Below are positions 1 through 8,712 of a stretch of 64,000 bases of DNA, in pieces. The position numbers were made by a program, and so were the translations under genes. Location: positions 1-64,000 of the forward strand of contig DATBIR010000161.1 in the NCBI GenBank assembly GCA_036556825.1, given 5' to 3'. The notes below the pieces were generated by a model. It saw nothing but the letters and a program-made list of their open reading frames with translations. It was not told where the DNA came from and searched no databases. This DNA is from JAJKJG01 sp036556825 (GTDB lineage Bacteria; Pseudomonadota; Alphaproteobacteria; Rhizobiales; Beijerinckiaceae). Numbering within the stretch: position 1 is the stretch's first letter; every line of letters begins with the position of its first letter.

Positions 1-369
1 GCCCAGGGCGGCGGCTGCATCATCAATATCGGCTCGACAGCCGGAATACGGCCGCGCCCGGGACTGACGTGGTACAACGCGTCCAAGGGGGCGGTGAATC
101 TCGGTTCGAAGTCGATGGCGGTGGAGCTGGCGCCGGCAAACATCCGCGTGAACTGCATTGCTCCCGTGATGGGCGAAACGGGTTTGCTCGAAGCCTTCAT
201 GGGCCTGCCGGATACGCCCGAGAACCGAGCGAAATTCATCGCCACGATCCCGCTGGGCCGTCTGTCGCGACCGGCCGACATTGCGAGCACCTGCGTCTAT
301 CTCGCTTCCGATGAGGCAGCGTTCCTGACCGGCGTCGTGCTCCCGGTCGACGGTGGGCGCACGATCTAG
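1..369 (+). CDS. SDR family oxidoreductase, C-terminal part (5' end outside window)
   Basis: The frame is open from base 1, so only the last 122 residues are present. The visible part carries the catalytic YxxxK of classical short-chain dehydrogenases (WYNASKGAV), the strand usually written NIRVN before the nucleotide-loop segment, and the C-terminal signature ASDEAAFLTGVVLPVDGG. This is a cytosolic NAD(P)-dependent alcohol/keto reductase of unknown substrate. It converges with the ThDP enzyme gene that ends at 455. The family is certain; the substrate and the N-terminal Rossmann motif cannot be judged here. Confidence 0.93.
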   Translation, partial: AQGGGCIINIGSTAGIRPRPGLTWYNASKGAVNLGSKSMAVELAPANIRVNCIAPVMGETGLLEAFMGLPDTPENRAKFIATIPLGRLSRPADIASTCVYLASDEAAFLTGVVLPVDGGRTI

Positions 370-454
370 ACGGTGGCCGGCGAGCTGACGAAGCTCCCGT
401 CAATGCGGAACCGGTCCGCATTCGCCGAGCAGCCATGAGCTGGACGGCTCGCTG

Positions 455-2263
455 TCACACCGGCTCGTAGCGCCCGCCGATGGCCGGTTTGCCGTGCCCA
501 AGGCCTGGCAGCTCCCACACGCCGGCGCCGCTCGGGTTGCGGTCGGCGCCGATATTGGCGTCGATCAGATACGGCCGTCCGCTTGCGAGGCCGACCTTGA
601 TCGCCTCGGCCAGATCGGCGGCGCGGTCGACGCTCACGCCTTCGACCCCGGCCGAACGCGCCATGGCCGCGAAATCGGGATTGTACGGAAGGCCCGTTTC
701 GGGGTGCTTGAAATCGGTGGCCAGCTCGCGGCCGTCCAGATAGCCGCGCTGCAACCCTCTGATCGAGGCATAGGCATAGTTGTTCCACACCACCCAGACC
801 ACGGGAATCTGGTACTCGACGGCCGTGCCGAGCACGCTTGCGTGCATGAAGAAGGCGCCATCGCCGCACACCGACACGCATGGCCGCTCGGGGGCTGCGA
901 GCTTGGCTCCGAGCACGCCGGCGGCGCCAAATCCCATCGGGCCGAAGCCCATGGAGCCGATCAGCGAGTCGGGCCGCCGCGGCTTGCAGAACTGGATGAG
1001 CCAGTTGTGATGGATGCCGATATCGCTGACGAGGATCGCATCGGCAGGCATGACCTTGTCGATCTCGAGGGCTGCGCGTTGCGGATGGATCGGCGTGGAA
1101 TCGTCACTCGCGCCGGCGGCGATGAAAGCGTTCCATTCGCGGCGATAGCCGTCGATCTCGCCGAGCCAGCGCGCCCGCGCGTCTGCCTTGGCCGCGACGG
1201 CAGCAGCGCTCCTGCGATCGAGCTCGGCGAGAACCTGCCGCAGGAATGTGCGCACGTCCGCCATGAGGCCGAGCGCCACGGGATAATTGCGCGCGATCTC
1301 GTCCGGGTCGATGTCCACATGGATGAGCCTGGTGGGCGGGATGGTGAACGAGTAGCCCGGCAGCCACGAACTCGAGGTGCGATCGTCGAAACGCATGGCG
1401 AGCGCGAGGAGGACGTCCGCCTGACGGGTGGCGTGATTGGCCTGATACGGGCCGTTGCGGGCGACAAGGCCGAGGGCCAGCTCATGGTCGGCATCGATCG
1501 CGCCAAGGCCGCTCGACGACGATGCAACCGGAATCCTCAGCCGTTCCGCCAAGGCCGCGAGGTCGGCGGCGGCACCACCATATTTGACGCCCTGGCCGAC
1601 GATGATGACCGGCCGCTCGGCGCCGAGAAGCATATCGACCGCCTTGGCGACCCCATCGGGATCGGCGCCGCAGCGGCAGGAGATGTTGGCGTTCCACTCG
1701 TCCGGTCTCGGCGTGTCCTCGGCCGCGGCTTCCTTGAACACGTCGAACGGCACGTCGAGAACGACCGGGCCGGGGCGTCCGGTCACCATCGTCTTCCACG
1801 CCTGACGGACCGCCGTGGCCACCATGTCGCCGCGCGTCGGCTGGAACACGCGCTTGCAATAGGCGCGCACCGTCGACGGGAAGTCCGCCTGATAGTGGCG
1901 GTAGAGCTCCTGGAAGGCGCCGCGGTTGAACTGGCTGGTCGGGATGTTCCCCGTGACGGCGAGGAACGGCACCGAGTCGAGGAACGCGTTGCCGAGACAG
2001 ATCGGCAGGTTGGCCGATCCGGGGCCGCAGGACGTGAACGTCGCGGTCGGCTGGCCGCTGACGCGGTAATACACGTCGGCCATGAACCCGGCGACGCTCT
2101 CGTGATGCACCGAAACGGTCTTGATGTCGTCCGAGCGTTCGTAGAGCGCGTCGATGAAACTGATATTGCCGTGCCCGCAAAGGCCGAAAATATACGGGAC
2201 GTTTTCCCGGACCAGGTAATCCACGATCACCTGTCCGCCGTTCAGCATGTTGTTCGCGGTCAT
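455..2263 (-). CDS. Thiamine-diphosphate-dependent enzyme, acetolactate synthase-like
   Basis: A 602-residue protein with the three-domain ThDP fold. The N-terminal pyrimidine-binding domain has the conserved activating glutamate at about residue 55 (SVHHESVAGFMAD). A middle Rossmann-like domain follows, then a C-terminal pyrophosphate domain with GDG at about 467 and NN at about 494-495. Families of this layout decarboxylate or condense 2-keto acids (acetolactate synthase, glyoxylate carboligase, sulfoacetaldehyde acetyltransferase); the sequence does not single one out. It is the last gene of the minus-strand run tctC - tctAB - this gene, 46 bp after tctAB, suggesting that it processes the imported carboxylate. 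It is the first of two ThDP enzymes in the window, each linked to its own uptake system. Confidence 0.88.
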   Translation of the reverse strand: MTANNMLNGGQVIVDYLVRENVPYIFGLCGHGNISFIDALYERSDDIKTVSVHHESVAGFMADVYYRVSGQPTATFTSCGPGSANLPICLGNAFLDSVPFLAVTGNIPTSQFNRGAFQELYRHYQADFPSTVRAYCKRVFQPTRGDMVATAVRQAWKTMVTGRPGPVVLDVPFDVFKEAAAEDTPRPDEWNANISCRCGADPDGVAKAVDMLLGAERPVIIVGQGVKYGGAAADLAALAERLRIPVASSSSGLGAIDADHELALGLVARNGPYQANHATRQADVLLALAMRFDDRTSSSWLPGYSFTIPPTRLIHVDIDPDEIARNYPVALGLMADVRTFLRQVLAELDRRSAAAVAAKADARARWLGEIDGYRREWNAFIAAGASDDSTPIHPQRAALEIDKVMPADAILVSDIGIHHNWLIQFCKPRRPDSLIGSMGFGPMGFGAAGVLGAKLAAPERPCVSVCGDGAFFMHASVLGTAVEYQIPVVWVVWNNYAYASIRGLQRGYLDGRELATDFKHPETGLPYNPDFAAMARSAGVEGVSVDRAADLAEAIKVGLASGRPYLIDANIGADRNPSGAGVWELPGLGHGKPAIGGRYEPV

Positions 2264-2309
2264 CTCTCACTCTCTGGTCTGGCGTGACGCGGTCGCAGCA
2301 TCGGGGTTG

Positions 2310-4319
2310 CTACAGGAAAATGCCCTTTGGCGTCGGCACGTCCAGCACGAGCTTGAACGTGACATAGACGGCGGCCATGAAGATCAATGCGAAGGCGGTC
2401 GCCTTGAGCGCGCTGAGGGCCGGCGTCGGATTGCGGAATCCGCCCTTCAGGAGCCAGCAGTTCACCGCGGCGAAGATGAAGGACGCTTCGTAGAAGCCGA
2501 CCGGCTCCACGGCGGCGGTCAGCAACACGAGCCCGACGATGGTCAGCGCAAGCTCGGTCCAGGGAAGGCCCTGGAACGGATAACTCCGCGGCCGGAGGCG
2601 ATCGCTGCGCAGGTTGAAGGCGACGAGCACGCCGGCAAGGACGAGGAGGGCACTTGCCGTGAGAACGGGAAACTCGGCGGCCCGGCTGGAGAACGCGCGG
2701 GTCTCGACGAGAGCGAACGCGGCGAGGGCGCACAAGGCGGCGGCCAGAAGGAGGTTGGCGGTGCGCATGCTCACGGCGCCGCTCGGCGCGGCGACCGGCG
2801 GCGCGTGGGGCGCCGGCCCGACCGTCACGTCCGTCGCGCCGAGACCGCTTTGCCGGATGCCGAGCACCAGGATCAGGAAGGCGAAGCCCATCAACGCCAC
2901 CGATACGGGCCGGGTGACGAAGTAGAGGAACAGCGAGCCGGCATCGACCTCGGCGACGATGGCCGCCTGCTGGTAGCTCTCCTCCATAAGGCGCCCGAGC
3001 ACCAGGCCGAGGGCGATCGTGACGATCGGCACGCCGACCTTGCCGAGCGTGTAGGCAACGAGACCGACGACGACCAGCACCTGAACGTCGAACACGCTGT
3101 TGGCGATTCCGTAGGCGCCGATCACCGACAGCACGAAGATGCCCGGCACCATCATGGTGCGCGGCGCCCGCACCAGCCGCGACGACCACCGGATGGTGAG
3201 GAGGCCGACGATCAGCATGGCGAACACCGTCGAGAACAGTCCGACCATGAAGGTATAGGCGAGCACGGCGCGCTCCGCGAACAGGCGCGGGCCGGGAATG
3301 ATGCCATGCACCGACAAGGCGCCGAACATGATTGCCGCCGATGCCGAAGCGGGAATGCCGAGCGCGAGCAGCGGGATCATCGAGCCGCCGACAACGGCGT
3401 TGTTGGCGGCCTCGGGGGCGGCGATGCCTTCCCATGAGCCGCGGCCGAATTCCTCGGGATGCTTGGAGATGCGCTTGGCTTCGGCATAGGCCACGAAGGC
3501 TGAGATGGACGCCCCGGTCCCGGGGATGATGCCGACCAGCGTGCCGAGACAGCTCGTCCAGAGGAGGACGAGCTTCATGTTCCACAACTTGGCGGCGACG
3601 CGGGACAGCACGCCCTCGCGGATGACCAGCGGAGCGACGGGCGCGTCCGGCTCTTCGAGCAGATAGAGAACGCTCGCCACGGAGAAGAGGCCGAGGAACG
3701 CGGGGACCAGCGGGATGCCGCCCACCAGCCGGTAGTCGTCGAAGGTGAAGCGCATGTCGCCGGTGACCACGTCCTGACCGACCAGCGTCATGGCGATGCC
3801 GAGGACCGTGCCGGTCAGGCCCTTGATGAGGTTGCGGCCCGACAAGCTCGAGACGAGCGTCAGGCCCGCGATCGTGATCCAGAACGTCTCGGCCGGGCCG
3901 AGGAAGAGTGAAGCCTTGGCCAGAGGCTGGGTGAGAAAGATGAGGACCAGCGCCCCGAAGATGCCGCCGACCGTGCTCGCCAGAAGCGAGATGTAGAGCG
4001 CTTCCTGGGCCTGGCCCTTCTGCGTCAGCGGCGTTCCATCGAGCGTCGTGCAGGCAGCCCCCGCGCCTCCGGGCGTGTTGATGAGGATCGCCGTGATCGA
4101 GCCGCCGTATTCGGCCGACATGTAGACGGCCGCGAGCATGACCAGACCCTGAGCCGGATCCATGCTGAAGGTGAACGGCAACAACAAGGCGATGCCGCTG
4201 ACCGCCGAAAGGCCGGGCAGGGCGCCGATGATCAGTCCGAAGATGGTGCCGACCGTGACCACGAGCAGGTGGTCGAAGGTCAGGCAGTTGCTCAGGCCGG
4301 CAACGACGTCATGCCACAT
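2310..4319 (-). CDS. Fused TctA-TctB tripartite tricarboxylate transporter membrane protein
   Basis: A 669-residue integral membrane protein. Residues 1 to about 500 are a TctA (DUF112) subunit with the family's glycine-rich signatures (GALPGLSAVSG near residue 35, NTPGGAGA near 85, IPGTGASISAF near 270). After a proline/alanine linker at about 505-520, a four-helix TctB (DUF1468) domain fills the C-terminus. TctA and TctB are normally separate proteins, as they are at 14709-16774 in this window. The system takes up carboxylates with an ion gradient and a periplasmic TctC receptor. I chose the ATG at 4319 because AGGA lies 7 bases ahead; the GTG two codons upstream almost abuts that site. It lies between tctC and the ThDP gene. 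Confidence 0.9.
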   Translation of the reverse strand: MWHDVVAGLSNCLTFDHLLVVTVGTIFGLIIGALPGLSAVSGIALLLPFTFSMDPAQGLVMLAAVYMSAEYGGSITAILINTPGGAGAACTTLDGTPLTQKGQAQEALYISLLASTVGGIFGALVLIFLTQPLAKASLFLGPAETFWITIAGLTLVSSLSGRNLIKGLTGTVLGIAMTLVGQDVVTGDMRFTFDDYRLVGGIPLVPAFLGLFSVASVLYLLEEPDAPVAPLVIREGVLSRVAAKLWNMKLVLLWTSCLGTLVGIIPGTGASISAFVAYAEAKRISKHPEEFGRGSWEGIAAPEAANNAVVGGSMIPLLALGIPASASAAIMFGALSVHGIIPGPRLFAERAVLAYTFMVGLFSTVFAMLIVGLLTIRWSSRLVRAPRTMMVPGIFVLSVIGAYGIANSVFDVQVLVVVGLVAYTLGKVGVPIVTIALGLVLGRLMEESYQQAAIVAEVDAGSLFLYFVTRPVSVALMGFAFLILVLGIRQSGLGATDVTVGPAPHAPPVAAPSGAVSMRTANLLLAAALCALAAFALVETRAFSSRAAEFPVLTASALLVLAGVLVAFNLRSDRLRPRSYPFQGLPWTELALTIVGLVLLTAAVEPVGFYEASFIFAAVNCWLLKGGFRNPTPALSALKATAFALIFMAAVYVTFKLVLDVPTPKGIFL

Positions 4320-4391
4320 CGCCACGTCCTGGTCTCGGCCGTTGCGGAGGACGGCGCCATGGGGGAAGCCCGCGCTCGCGGATAAGCGGGG

Positions 4392-5354
4392 CTATTCGGC
4401 GAGCTTGTTCTTGACGATCACCGCATGGAGATCGGCTGTCATCTTGGCAAGCTCGCGGTCGCTGTCGGCGGGACCGCGATAAGCAACCGGCTGGCCGAGC
4501 TTCAGCATCTCGTCCCTGAAGCCGGGATTGTCGGTCACCTGCCTGCAGATATTGGCCCAGTAATCCACGACCTCGGTGGGCATGCCGGCCGGTCCGCCGA
4601 GCACCCGGTAGCGTTCCGAGATCACGTCGTAGCCGAGCTCCTTGAACGTGGGCACGTCCGGAATCATCGGATCGCGGGTCGGGGAGGCGACGGCCAGCGT
4701 GCGCAGCGTGCCTTTTTGCGAGACCGCGTACAGGGTGCTCGCCACGAATGCGTCGGTCGTGCCGGCGAGCGTGCCCTGCAGGGCGAGCGCTCCCGAATTG
4801 AACGGTACCTGCGTGGTGTCGATGCCGGTGGCGTTCTCGATCAGCAGCGTGGTCATGAAATCCGCGCCGAGCGTGCCGGTGTTCGCCGTCTTGACCTTCT
4901 TCGGATTGGCCCGTGCGAACTTGACGAAATCGTCGAGTGTTTTGAACGGCCCATCCTCGCGCACGACGAGGACGTCCGGCACCACCGCATAGATGCAGAT
5001 ATTCTTCAACTGGTCGAGCTTGTAGCCGGTCTGCTTCGGCTTCACGAGCGCGGGCAGGATGTTGAACGGCGGAGTCAGGACCGTCAGCGTGTAGCCGTCC
5101 GGTTTCTGGCGGACCAGCTCGGCCCAGCCGGTCACGCCGGCGGCGCCCGGCTTGTTGATGATCGGCAGCGGGTGCTTGACCAGCGCTTCGGCGTATTTGT
5201 TGAACGCGCGCTGCGAGACGTCGGCGCCGCCGCCGGGAGCAAAGGGGACGATGAATTGCACGGTGCGCGCGGGGTAGGTCTCTGCCGCCGCCGCCGGACA
5301 CCCGAGCGCGGCGCCGATCGCGAGCAGGGCGGCGAATGCGTTGCACGGCATCAT
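4392..5354 (-). CDS. TctC/Bug-family tripartite tricarboxylate receptor
   Basis: A 320-residue periplasmic substrate receptor. A Sec signal peptide (hydrophobic stretch ending near PAAAAE) is followed by the hallmark beta-strand and ligand loop VQFIVPFAPGGGADV and the DGYTL and PGAAG segments of the Bug/TctC fold. It binds a small carboxylate and delivers it to the TctAB fusion encoded 72 bp downstream. The start at 5354 follows a GGGGAG site; the frame stays open upstream but that extension has no signal-peptide character. A strong promoter with an embedded inverted repeat lies 120 bp upstream, so this gene probably heads the operon tctC - tctAB - ThDP enzyme. Confidence 0.92.
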   Translation of the reverse strand: MMPCNAFAALLAIGAALGCPAAAAETYPARTVQFIVPFAPGGGADVSQRAFNKYAEALVKHPLPIINKPGAAGVTGWAELVRQKPDGYTLTVLTPPFNILPALVKPKQTGYKLDQLKNICIYAVVPDVLVVREDGPFKTLDDFVKFARANPKKVKTANTGTLGADFMTTLLIENATGIDTTQVPFNSGALALQGTLAGTTDAFVASTLYAVSQKGTLRTLAVASPTRDPMIPDVPTFKELGYDVISERYRVLGGPAGMPTEVVDYWANICRQVTDNPGFRDEMLKLGQPVAYRGPADSDRELAKMTADLHAVIVKNKLAE

Positions 5355-5476
5355 GTTCAGTCTCCCCGGGCTCCCCTTGCGGAGGTCCTCGCCTGATGAT
5401 GCTCGACTGTTCGCGATGCCAGACCGATCATCGAGGAACAGTCCAAGCCTGGGCGTCTGCCGCCATGTCTTCGGGG

Positions 5477-5505
5477 AGTAAAGAACTCTCATTCTGGCAT
5501 GTCAA
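5477..5505 (-). promoter_or_regulatory. Sigma70-type promoter of the tctC-tctAB-ThDP operon
   Basis: On the minus strand a perfect -35 TTGACA (5505-5500) is followed after exactly 17 bases by TTTACT (5482-5477), four of six matching TATAAT. Transcription would start near 5470, about 115 bases before the tctC ATG. It is the best sigma70 match I noticed in the window. Confidence 0.7.
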
Positions 5506-5519
5506 TTGCCATTATGAGA
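5487..5519. promoter_or_regulatory. Imperfect inverted repeat over the -35 box, probable regulator operator
   Basis: Arms TCTCATTCTGGCA (5487-5499) and TGCCATTATGAGA (5507-5519) match at 11 of 13 positions around a 7-base spacer, and the spacer holds most of the -35 hexamer. A protein bound here would cover RNA polymerase contacts, so repression is the simplest reading. The IclR gene next door is the natural candidate regulator. A related sequence lies at 6569-6606. Confidence 0.6.
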
Positions 5520-5567
5520 TTTGAGGGTGCGCACACGGAAGCCGCGACGGCGGGCTTGACGGATCGT

Positions 5568-6398
5568 CTAGGCAGTCCGCTGGTGGCCCAATTCCGCCGA
5601 CAGGAGTTCGGCCGCGTCCTGCGTAATCTGTCCCTTGTCCTGCAAGGCGTTGATCGACAGCCGCCAGATCGGGCCCGAAATGCCAATGGCGGCGACGATG
5701 TCGCCCGAGAAGCCGCGCACTGGCGCCGCCACGCAGCGCACTTCCTCGTCCAACTCGCCGTCGTCATAGGCAATGCCGCGTCTGCGCGCGTCCTCGATCT
5801 CGAGACGCAGCCGCTGCGGGTCGACGATCGATTTGGGCGTGTGCGGGACGATGTCGGCACGGGCCAGGAATCGGTCGAACTCCGCCTCCGGGAGCGCGGC
5901 GAGCAGCACCTTGCCGAGCGCGGTGCAATGCGCCGGCCGCACGACACCGGGCCGCTCGGCGACCTGCAATGCGCCGGGCCCGGCCGAACGCGCCAGGATC
6001 ACCACCCTGTCGCCCATACGCGCGGCAAGATGGGCCGTCTCTCCGGTGCGGCGTGCGAGGTCTTCCAGGACAGGCACCGCCAGGCTCACAAGCTCGTTCT
6101 CGTCGAAAGCGCTCGCCGCCAGGGCGAACAGGCCGCGGCCGACGCGGTAACGCTTGCTGTCCTTCATCTGCCGGATGTAGCCGAGTCCCAGCATGGTGCG
6201 CACCAGATGGAAGGTCGTGCTGCTGTGCAGCCCGACGCGCTTGCTCAGTTCGGCAAGCGTGATCCCGTCCCGGTTGCGGGCGATCTCCTCGAGAATGGCG
6301 AAGGCGCGCTCGAGCGACTGCACGCCGCCGCGTCCGCTCGGCTCGGCCGGGACGATCTCGGCGGTCTCGGGAGGTGGCGTCTTCAATGTCACGGACAT
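5568..6398 (-). CDS. IclR-family transcriptional regulator
   Basis: A 276-residue regulator. The N-terminal winged helix-turn-helix (about residues 26-90: VQSLERAFAILEEIA, ITLAELSKRVGLHSSTTFHL) is followed by the IclR effector-binding domain with HCTALGKVLLAALP and the C-terminal GISGPIWRLS stretch. IclR proteins bind inverted repeats and respond to small organic acids. It lies between the Tct operon and LVIVD propeller 1, with a matching sequence core in both control regions (5487-5519 and 6569-6606). The ATG at 6398 is preceded by AGGGA with good spacing. The frame remains open far upstream, but that is antisense shadow of the next gene. Confidence 0.93.
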   Translation of the reverse strand: MSVTLKTPPPETAEIVPAEPSGRGGVQSLERAFAILEEIARNRDGITLAELSKRVGLHSSTTFHLVRTMLGLGYIRQMKDSKRYRVGRGLFALAASAFDENELVSLAVPVLEDLARRTGETAHLAARMGDRVVILARSAGPGALQVAERPGVVRPAHCTALGKVLLAALPEAEFDRFLARADIVPHTPKSIVDPQRLRLEIEDARRRGIAYDDGELDEEVRCVAAPVRGFSGDIVAAIGISGPIWRLSINALQDKGQITQDAAELLSAELGHQRTA

Positions 6399-6568
6399 GC
6401 AAAAATCCCTGGAGAAAACCTGCGAGCCGGCCCTCGCGCCGGGCGACGCCGCATAACCTGCCGCTCCAACGTTCGAAAAGCCCCTGTGGCAACGCCGTGC
6501 GGAACTGGCAGCCGTTCGCCGATGCCCTGCAAATGACCACTTTCGCCGGTCCACGTGTTGGTCCATGA

Positions 6569-6606
6569 TTTCATAATGCGAGTACAAATGCCAGCATCGT
6601 GAGAAA
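6569..6606. promoter_or_regulatory. Second copy of the IclR-region operator core
   Basis: Between the IclR gene (starts 6398, minus) and LVIVD propeller 1 (starts 6633, plus) the plus strand reads TTTCATAATG, nine bases, ATGCCAG, then TGAGA. The minus strand of the tctC operator reads TCTCATAATG, nine bases, ATGCCAG, then ATGAGA. Both copies are oriented the same way relative to the downstream gene. I see no clear -10/-35 pair here. Confidence 0.5.
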
Positions 6607-6632
6607 GCGGGCTTAGCGGGGAGGACGTGCCG

Positions 6633-7814
6633 ATGGGAAGCGCCTATCCGGAGGAGGCGAAGAACTTCCGCCTGCTGGGGCACGATGCCTCGGCGGCTTA
6701 CGGCGGCGGCAGCCTGGTCGAGATCGCGAAGGGACATGCCTTCGTGGCTGCCGTCGGGTCCTCGAGCTATCACGGCCCCGAGGGATTCACGATCCACGAC
6801 GTGCGCGATCCGCGAAAGCCGCGCAAGGTCGCCGAGGTCAAGGCGCCGCCGGGCGTCCACTCGCACAAGCTGCGCCTCGTCGGCGACGACCTGCTGTACG
6901 TGGTGGCGGAACTGCTTCCGGGCGAGGAAGGCAAGGTCGGCCGTCCAGGCATGCTCATCTATGACGTGAGCACGCCGAGCCAGCCGCGCCAGGTCGGCTT
7001 CTACGACATGCCGGGCAGCGGTCCGCATCGCTTCGGGATCGACCACGAGCGCCAGCTTGCGCTCGTGCCTTGCGACGCACCCGACTGGAAGGGGCGGGTG
7101 ATCTGGACGCTGGACATCCGCGATCCGCTGAAGCCCGAGGTGGTCGGCATCTGGGGGCTTCCGCAGCAAAGGTCGGAAGGCGCGCCGCCGACCAACGAGC
7201 CGAGGCCAGAGGACGATTTCTGCACCCTGCACGGCCCGCCCATCATCCGCGGCAACCGCATGTTCGCCGGCTTCTGGGGCGGCGGCGTGGCGATCATCGA
7301 TTGCAGCGACCTCGCCGACATGAGCCTCGTCGGGCACGTCACCTGGTCGCCGCCGTTCCCGGGGCGCAACCACACCGTCTGCCCGATCGGCGACCGGCCC
7401 TACATGGTCGTGACCGACGAGGGCCGCGCCGGCAAGAAGTTCTGGGACGCCCTGTTCATGTGGACGGTCGACATCCGCGACGAGAGCAATCCGGTGCCGA
7501 TCGCGAGCTTCTTTCCGGACCGGGAAAGGTATTTCAACCGGCCGGGCCGTTTCGGTGCGCACAACATCATCGAACACATTGCGGCCGACGGACCGTGGGC
7601 GAACCTGGTCTTTCTCACGTATTTCAACGCCGGCCTGAGAGCGGTCGACGTCAGCGATCCGCTGCAGCCGAAGGAGGTCGGCTACTACGTTCCCGAGACT
7701 CCGGAAGGTCAGGCCGCGATCCAGTCGAACGACGTCGGCGCCGACGAGCACGGCCGGCTCTACATTATCGACCGCGGCGGCGCCGGCATGCACATCATCG
7801 AATATACCGGCTGA
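6633..7814 (+). CDS. LVIVD-repeat beta-propeller protein, paralogue 1
   Basis: A 393-residue protein built of repeated beta segments of the LVIVD type, for example IYDVSTPSQPRQVGFYD, WTLDIRDPLKPEVVGIWG and VDVSDPLQPKEVGYY, each a sheet strand followed by a (S/R)DPxxP turn. There is no signal peptide, so it is probably cytosolic. Histidines in SHKL, PHRFG, LHGPP, NHT and GAHN are conserved in all three copies in this window (13382-14560, 17875-19047). LVIVD proteins have no firmly assigned activity; the fold resembles selenium-binding-protein propellers. The ATG at 6633 is 7 bases after AGGA; the GTG at 6627 is too close to it. It precedes an SDR gene by 12 bp and is probably co-transcribed. 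Confidence 0.85.
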   Translation: MGSAYPEEAKNFRLLGHDASAAYGGGSLVEIAKGHAFVAAVGSSSYHGPEGFTIHDVRDPRKPRKVAEVKAPPGVHSHKLRLVGDDLLYVVAELLPGEEGKVGRPGMLIYDVSTPSQPRQVGFYDMPGSGPHRFGIDHERQLALVPCDAPDWKGRVIWTLDIRDPLKPEVVGIWGLPQQRSEGAPPTNEPRPEDDFCTLHGPPIIRGNRMFAGFWGGGVAIIDCSDLADMSLVGHVTWSPPFPGRNHTVCPIGDRPYMVVTDEGRAGKKFWDALFMWTVDIRDESNPVPIASFFPDRERYFNRPGRFGAHNIIEHIAADGPWANLVFLTYFNAGLRAVDVSDPLQPKEVGYYVPETPEGQAAIQSNDVGADEHGRLYIIDRGGAGMHIIEYTG

Positions 7815-7826
7815 GGGGGAACGGTC

Positions 7827-8699
7827 TTGTCGACATCGCTTTCCTCGGCCGGCCACGCGGCGGACCGCGTCTGGCTGGTGACAGGCTGCTCCAGCGGCCT
7901 CGGCCGGGCGTTGTGCGAGCATGTTCTCGCGCTCGGCGAGAAGGTGGCCTGCACCGCCCGAAATCCCGACACGCTACGCGAGCTGGTCGGGCGCTTCCCG
8001 GATAACGCGATCGGGCTCGCGCTCGACGTGACGAGGCAGCCGACCGTCGATGACGCGGTCGCGCAGGCGATCGCGCGCTTCGGACGTGTCGACGTGCTCG
8101 TCAACAACGCCGGTTATGGCGCCATCGGCGCCCTCGAGGAGGTCGACGAGGCCGAGGTCATCCGCGTCTTCGACACCAACACCTTCGGCGTCTACCGCGT
8201 TACCAGAGCCGTCGTGCCGCACATGCGGCGGCAGCGATCGGGGCACATCCTGAACGTCTCGTCGGCGCTCGGGATCGTCGCCAAGGGCGGATATACCTTC
8301 TACAGCGCGAGCAAGTTCGCGGTGGAAGGGATGTCCGAAGCGCTGGCCCAGGAGATGGCGCCGTTCGGCATCAAGGTGACGATCGTCGAACCGGGCTCGT
8401 TCCGCACCGAGTTTCGCCGCGCCGGCGCCTATGCGGCGCCGATGATGGCGGCCTACGCGGACACGCTGGGTCCGTTCCGGCGATCACTGGCGGAAACGGA
8501 CGGAAAGCAGCCCGGCAATCCGAAGCTCGGGGCTGCCGCCATCGTTGCCGCCGTCGACGCGCCGCATCCGCCGCTCCGTCTTGCTCTCGGCGAGGCCTGC
8601 GTCGCCGGCATCGAGACGAAGCTGGCCTCGATGCGTGCGGAACTGGATCTGTGGCGGGAGGTCTCGCTCTCGACCTCCTACGAGGATGCGCCCCCATAG
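7827..8699 (+). CDS. SDR family oxidoreductase (classical, short-chain dehydrogenase)
   Basis: A 290-residue NAD(P)-dependent dehydrogenase. The nucleotide-binding TGCSSGLG lies near residues 19-26, the NNAG motif near 92-95, the catalytic serine in NVSSALG, and the YSASK catalytic pair near 155-159. The variable C-terminal half resembles the oxidoreductase/SDR group that acts on bulky or hydroxylated substrates. Translation appears to start at TTG (7827), 6 bases after a strong AGGGGGA site that overlaps the stop of LVIVD propeller 1. This coupling suggests the two proteins are made together. Confidence 0.9.
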   Translation: MSTSLSSAGHAADRVWLVTGCSSGLGRALCEHVLALGEKVACTARNPDTLRELVGRFPDNAIGLALDVTRQPTVDDAVAQAIARFGRVDVLVNNAGYGAIGALEEVDEAEVIRVFDTNTFGVYRVTRAVVPHMRRQRSGHILNVSSALGIVAKGGYTFYSASKFAVEGMSEALAQEMAPFGIKVTIVEPGSFRTEFRRAGAYAAPMMAAYADTLGPFRRSLAETDGKQPGNPKLGAAAIVAAVDAPHPPLRLALGEACVAGIETKLASMRAELDLWREVSLSTSYEDAPP

Positions 8700-8712
8700 G
8701 CCGCGGGACGAC

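Noticed and set aside
5568..7922. Very long minus-strand reading frame through the IclR gene and LVIVD propeller 1
   Set aside because: Only 5568-6398 resembles a protein. The extension is antisense to the propeller and reads as low-complexity Arg/Asp/His text typical of G+C-rich shadow frames.
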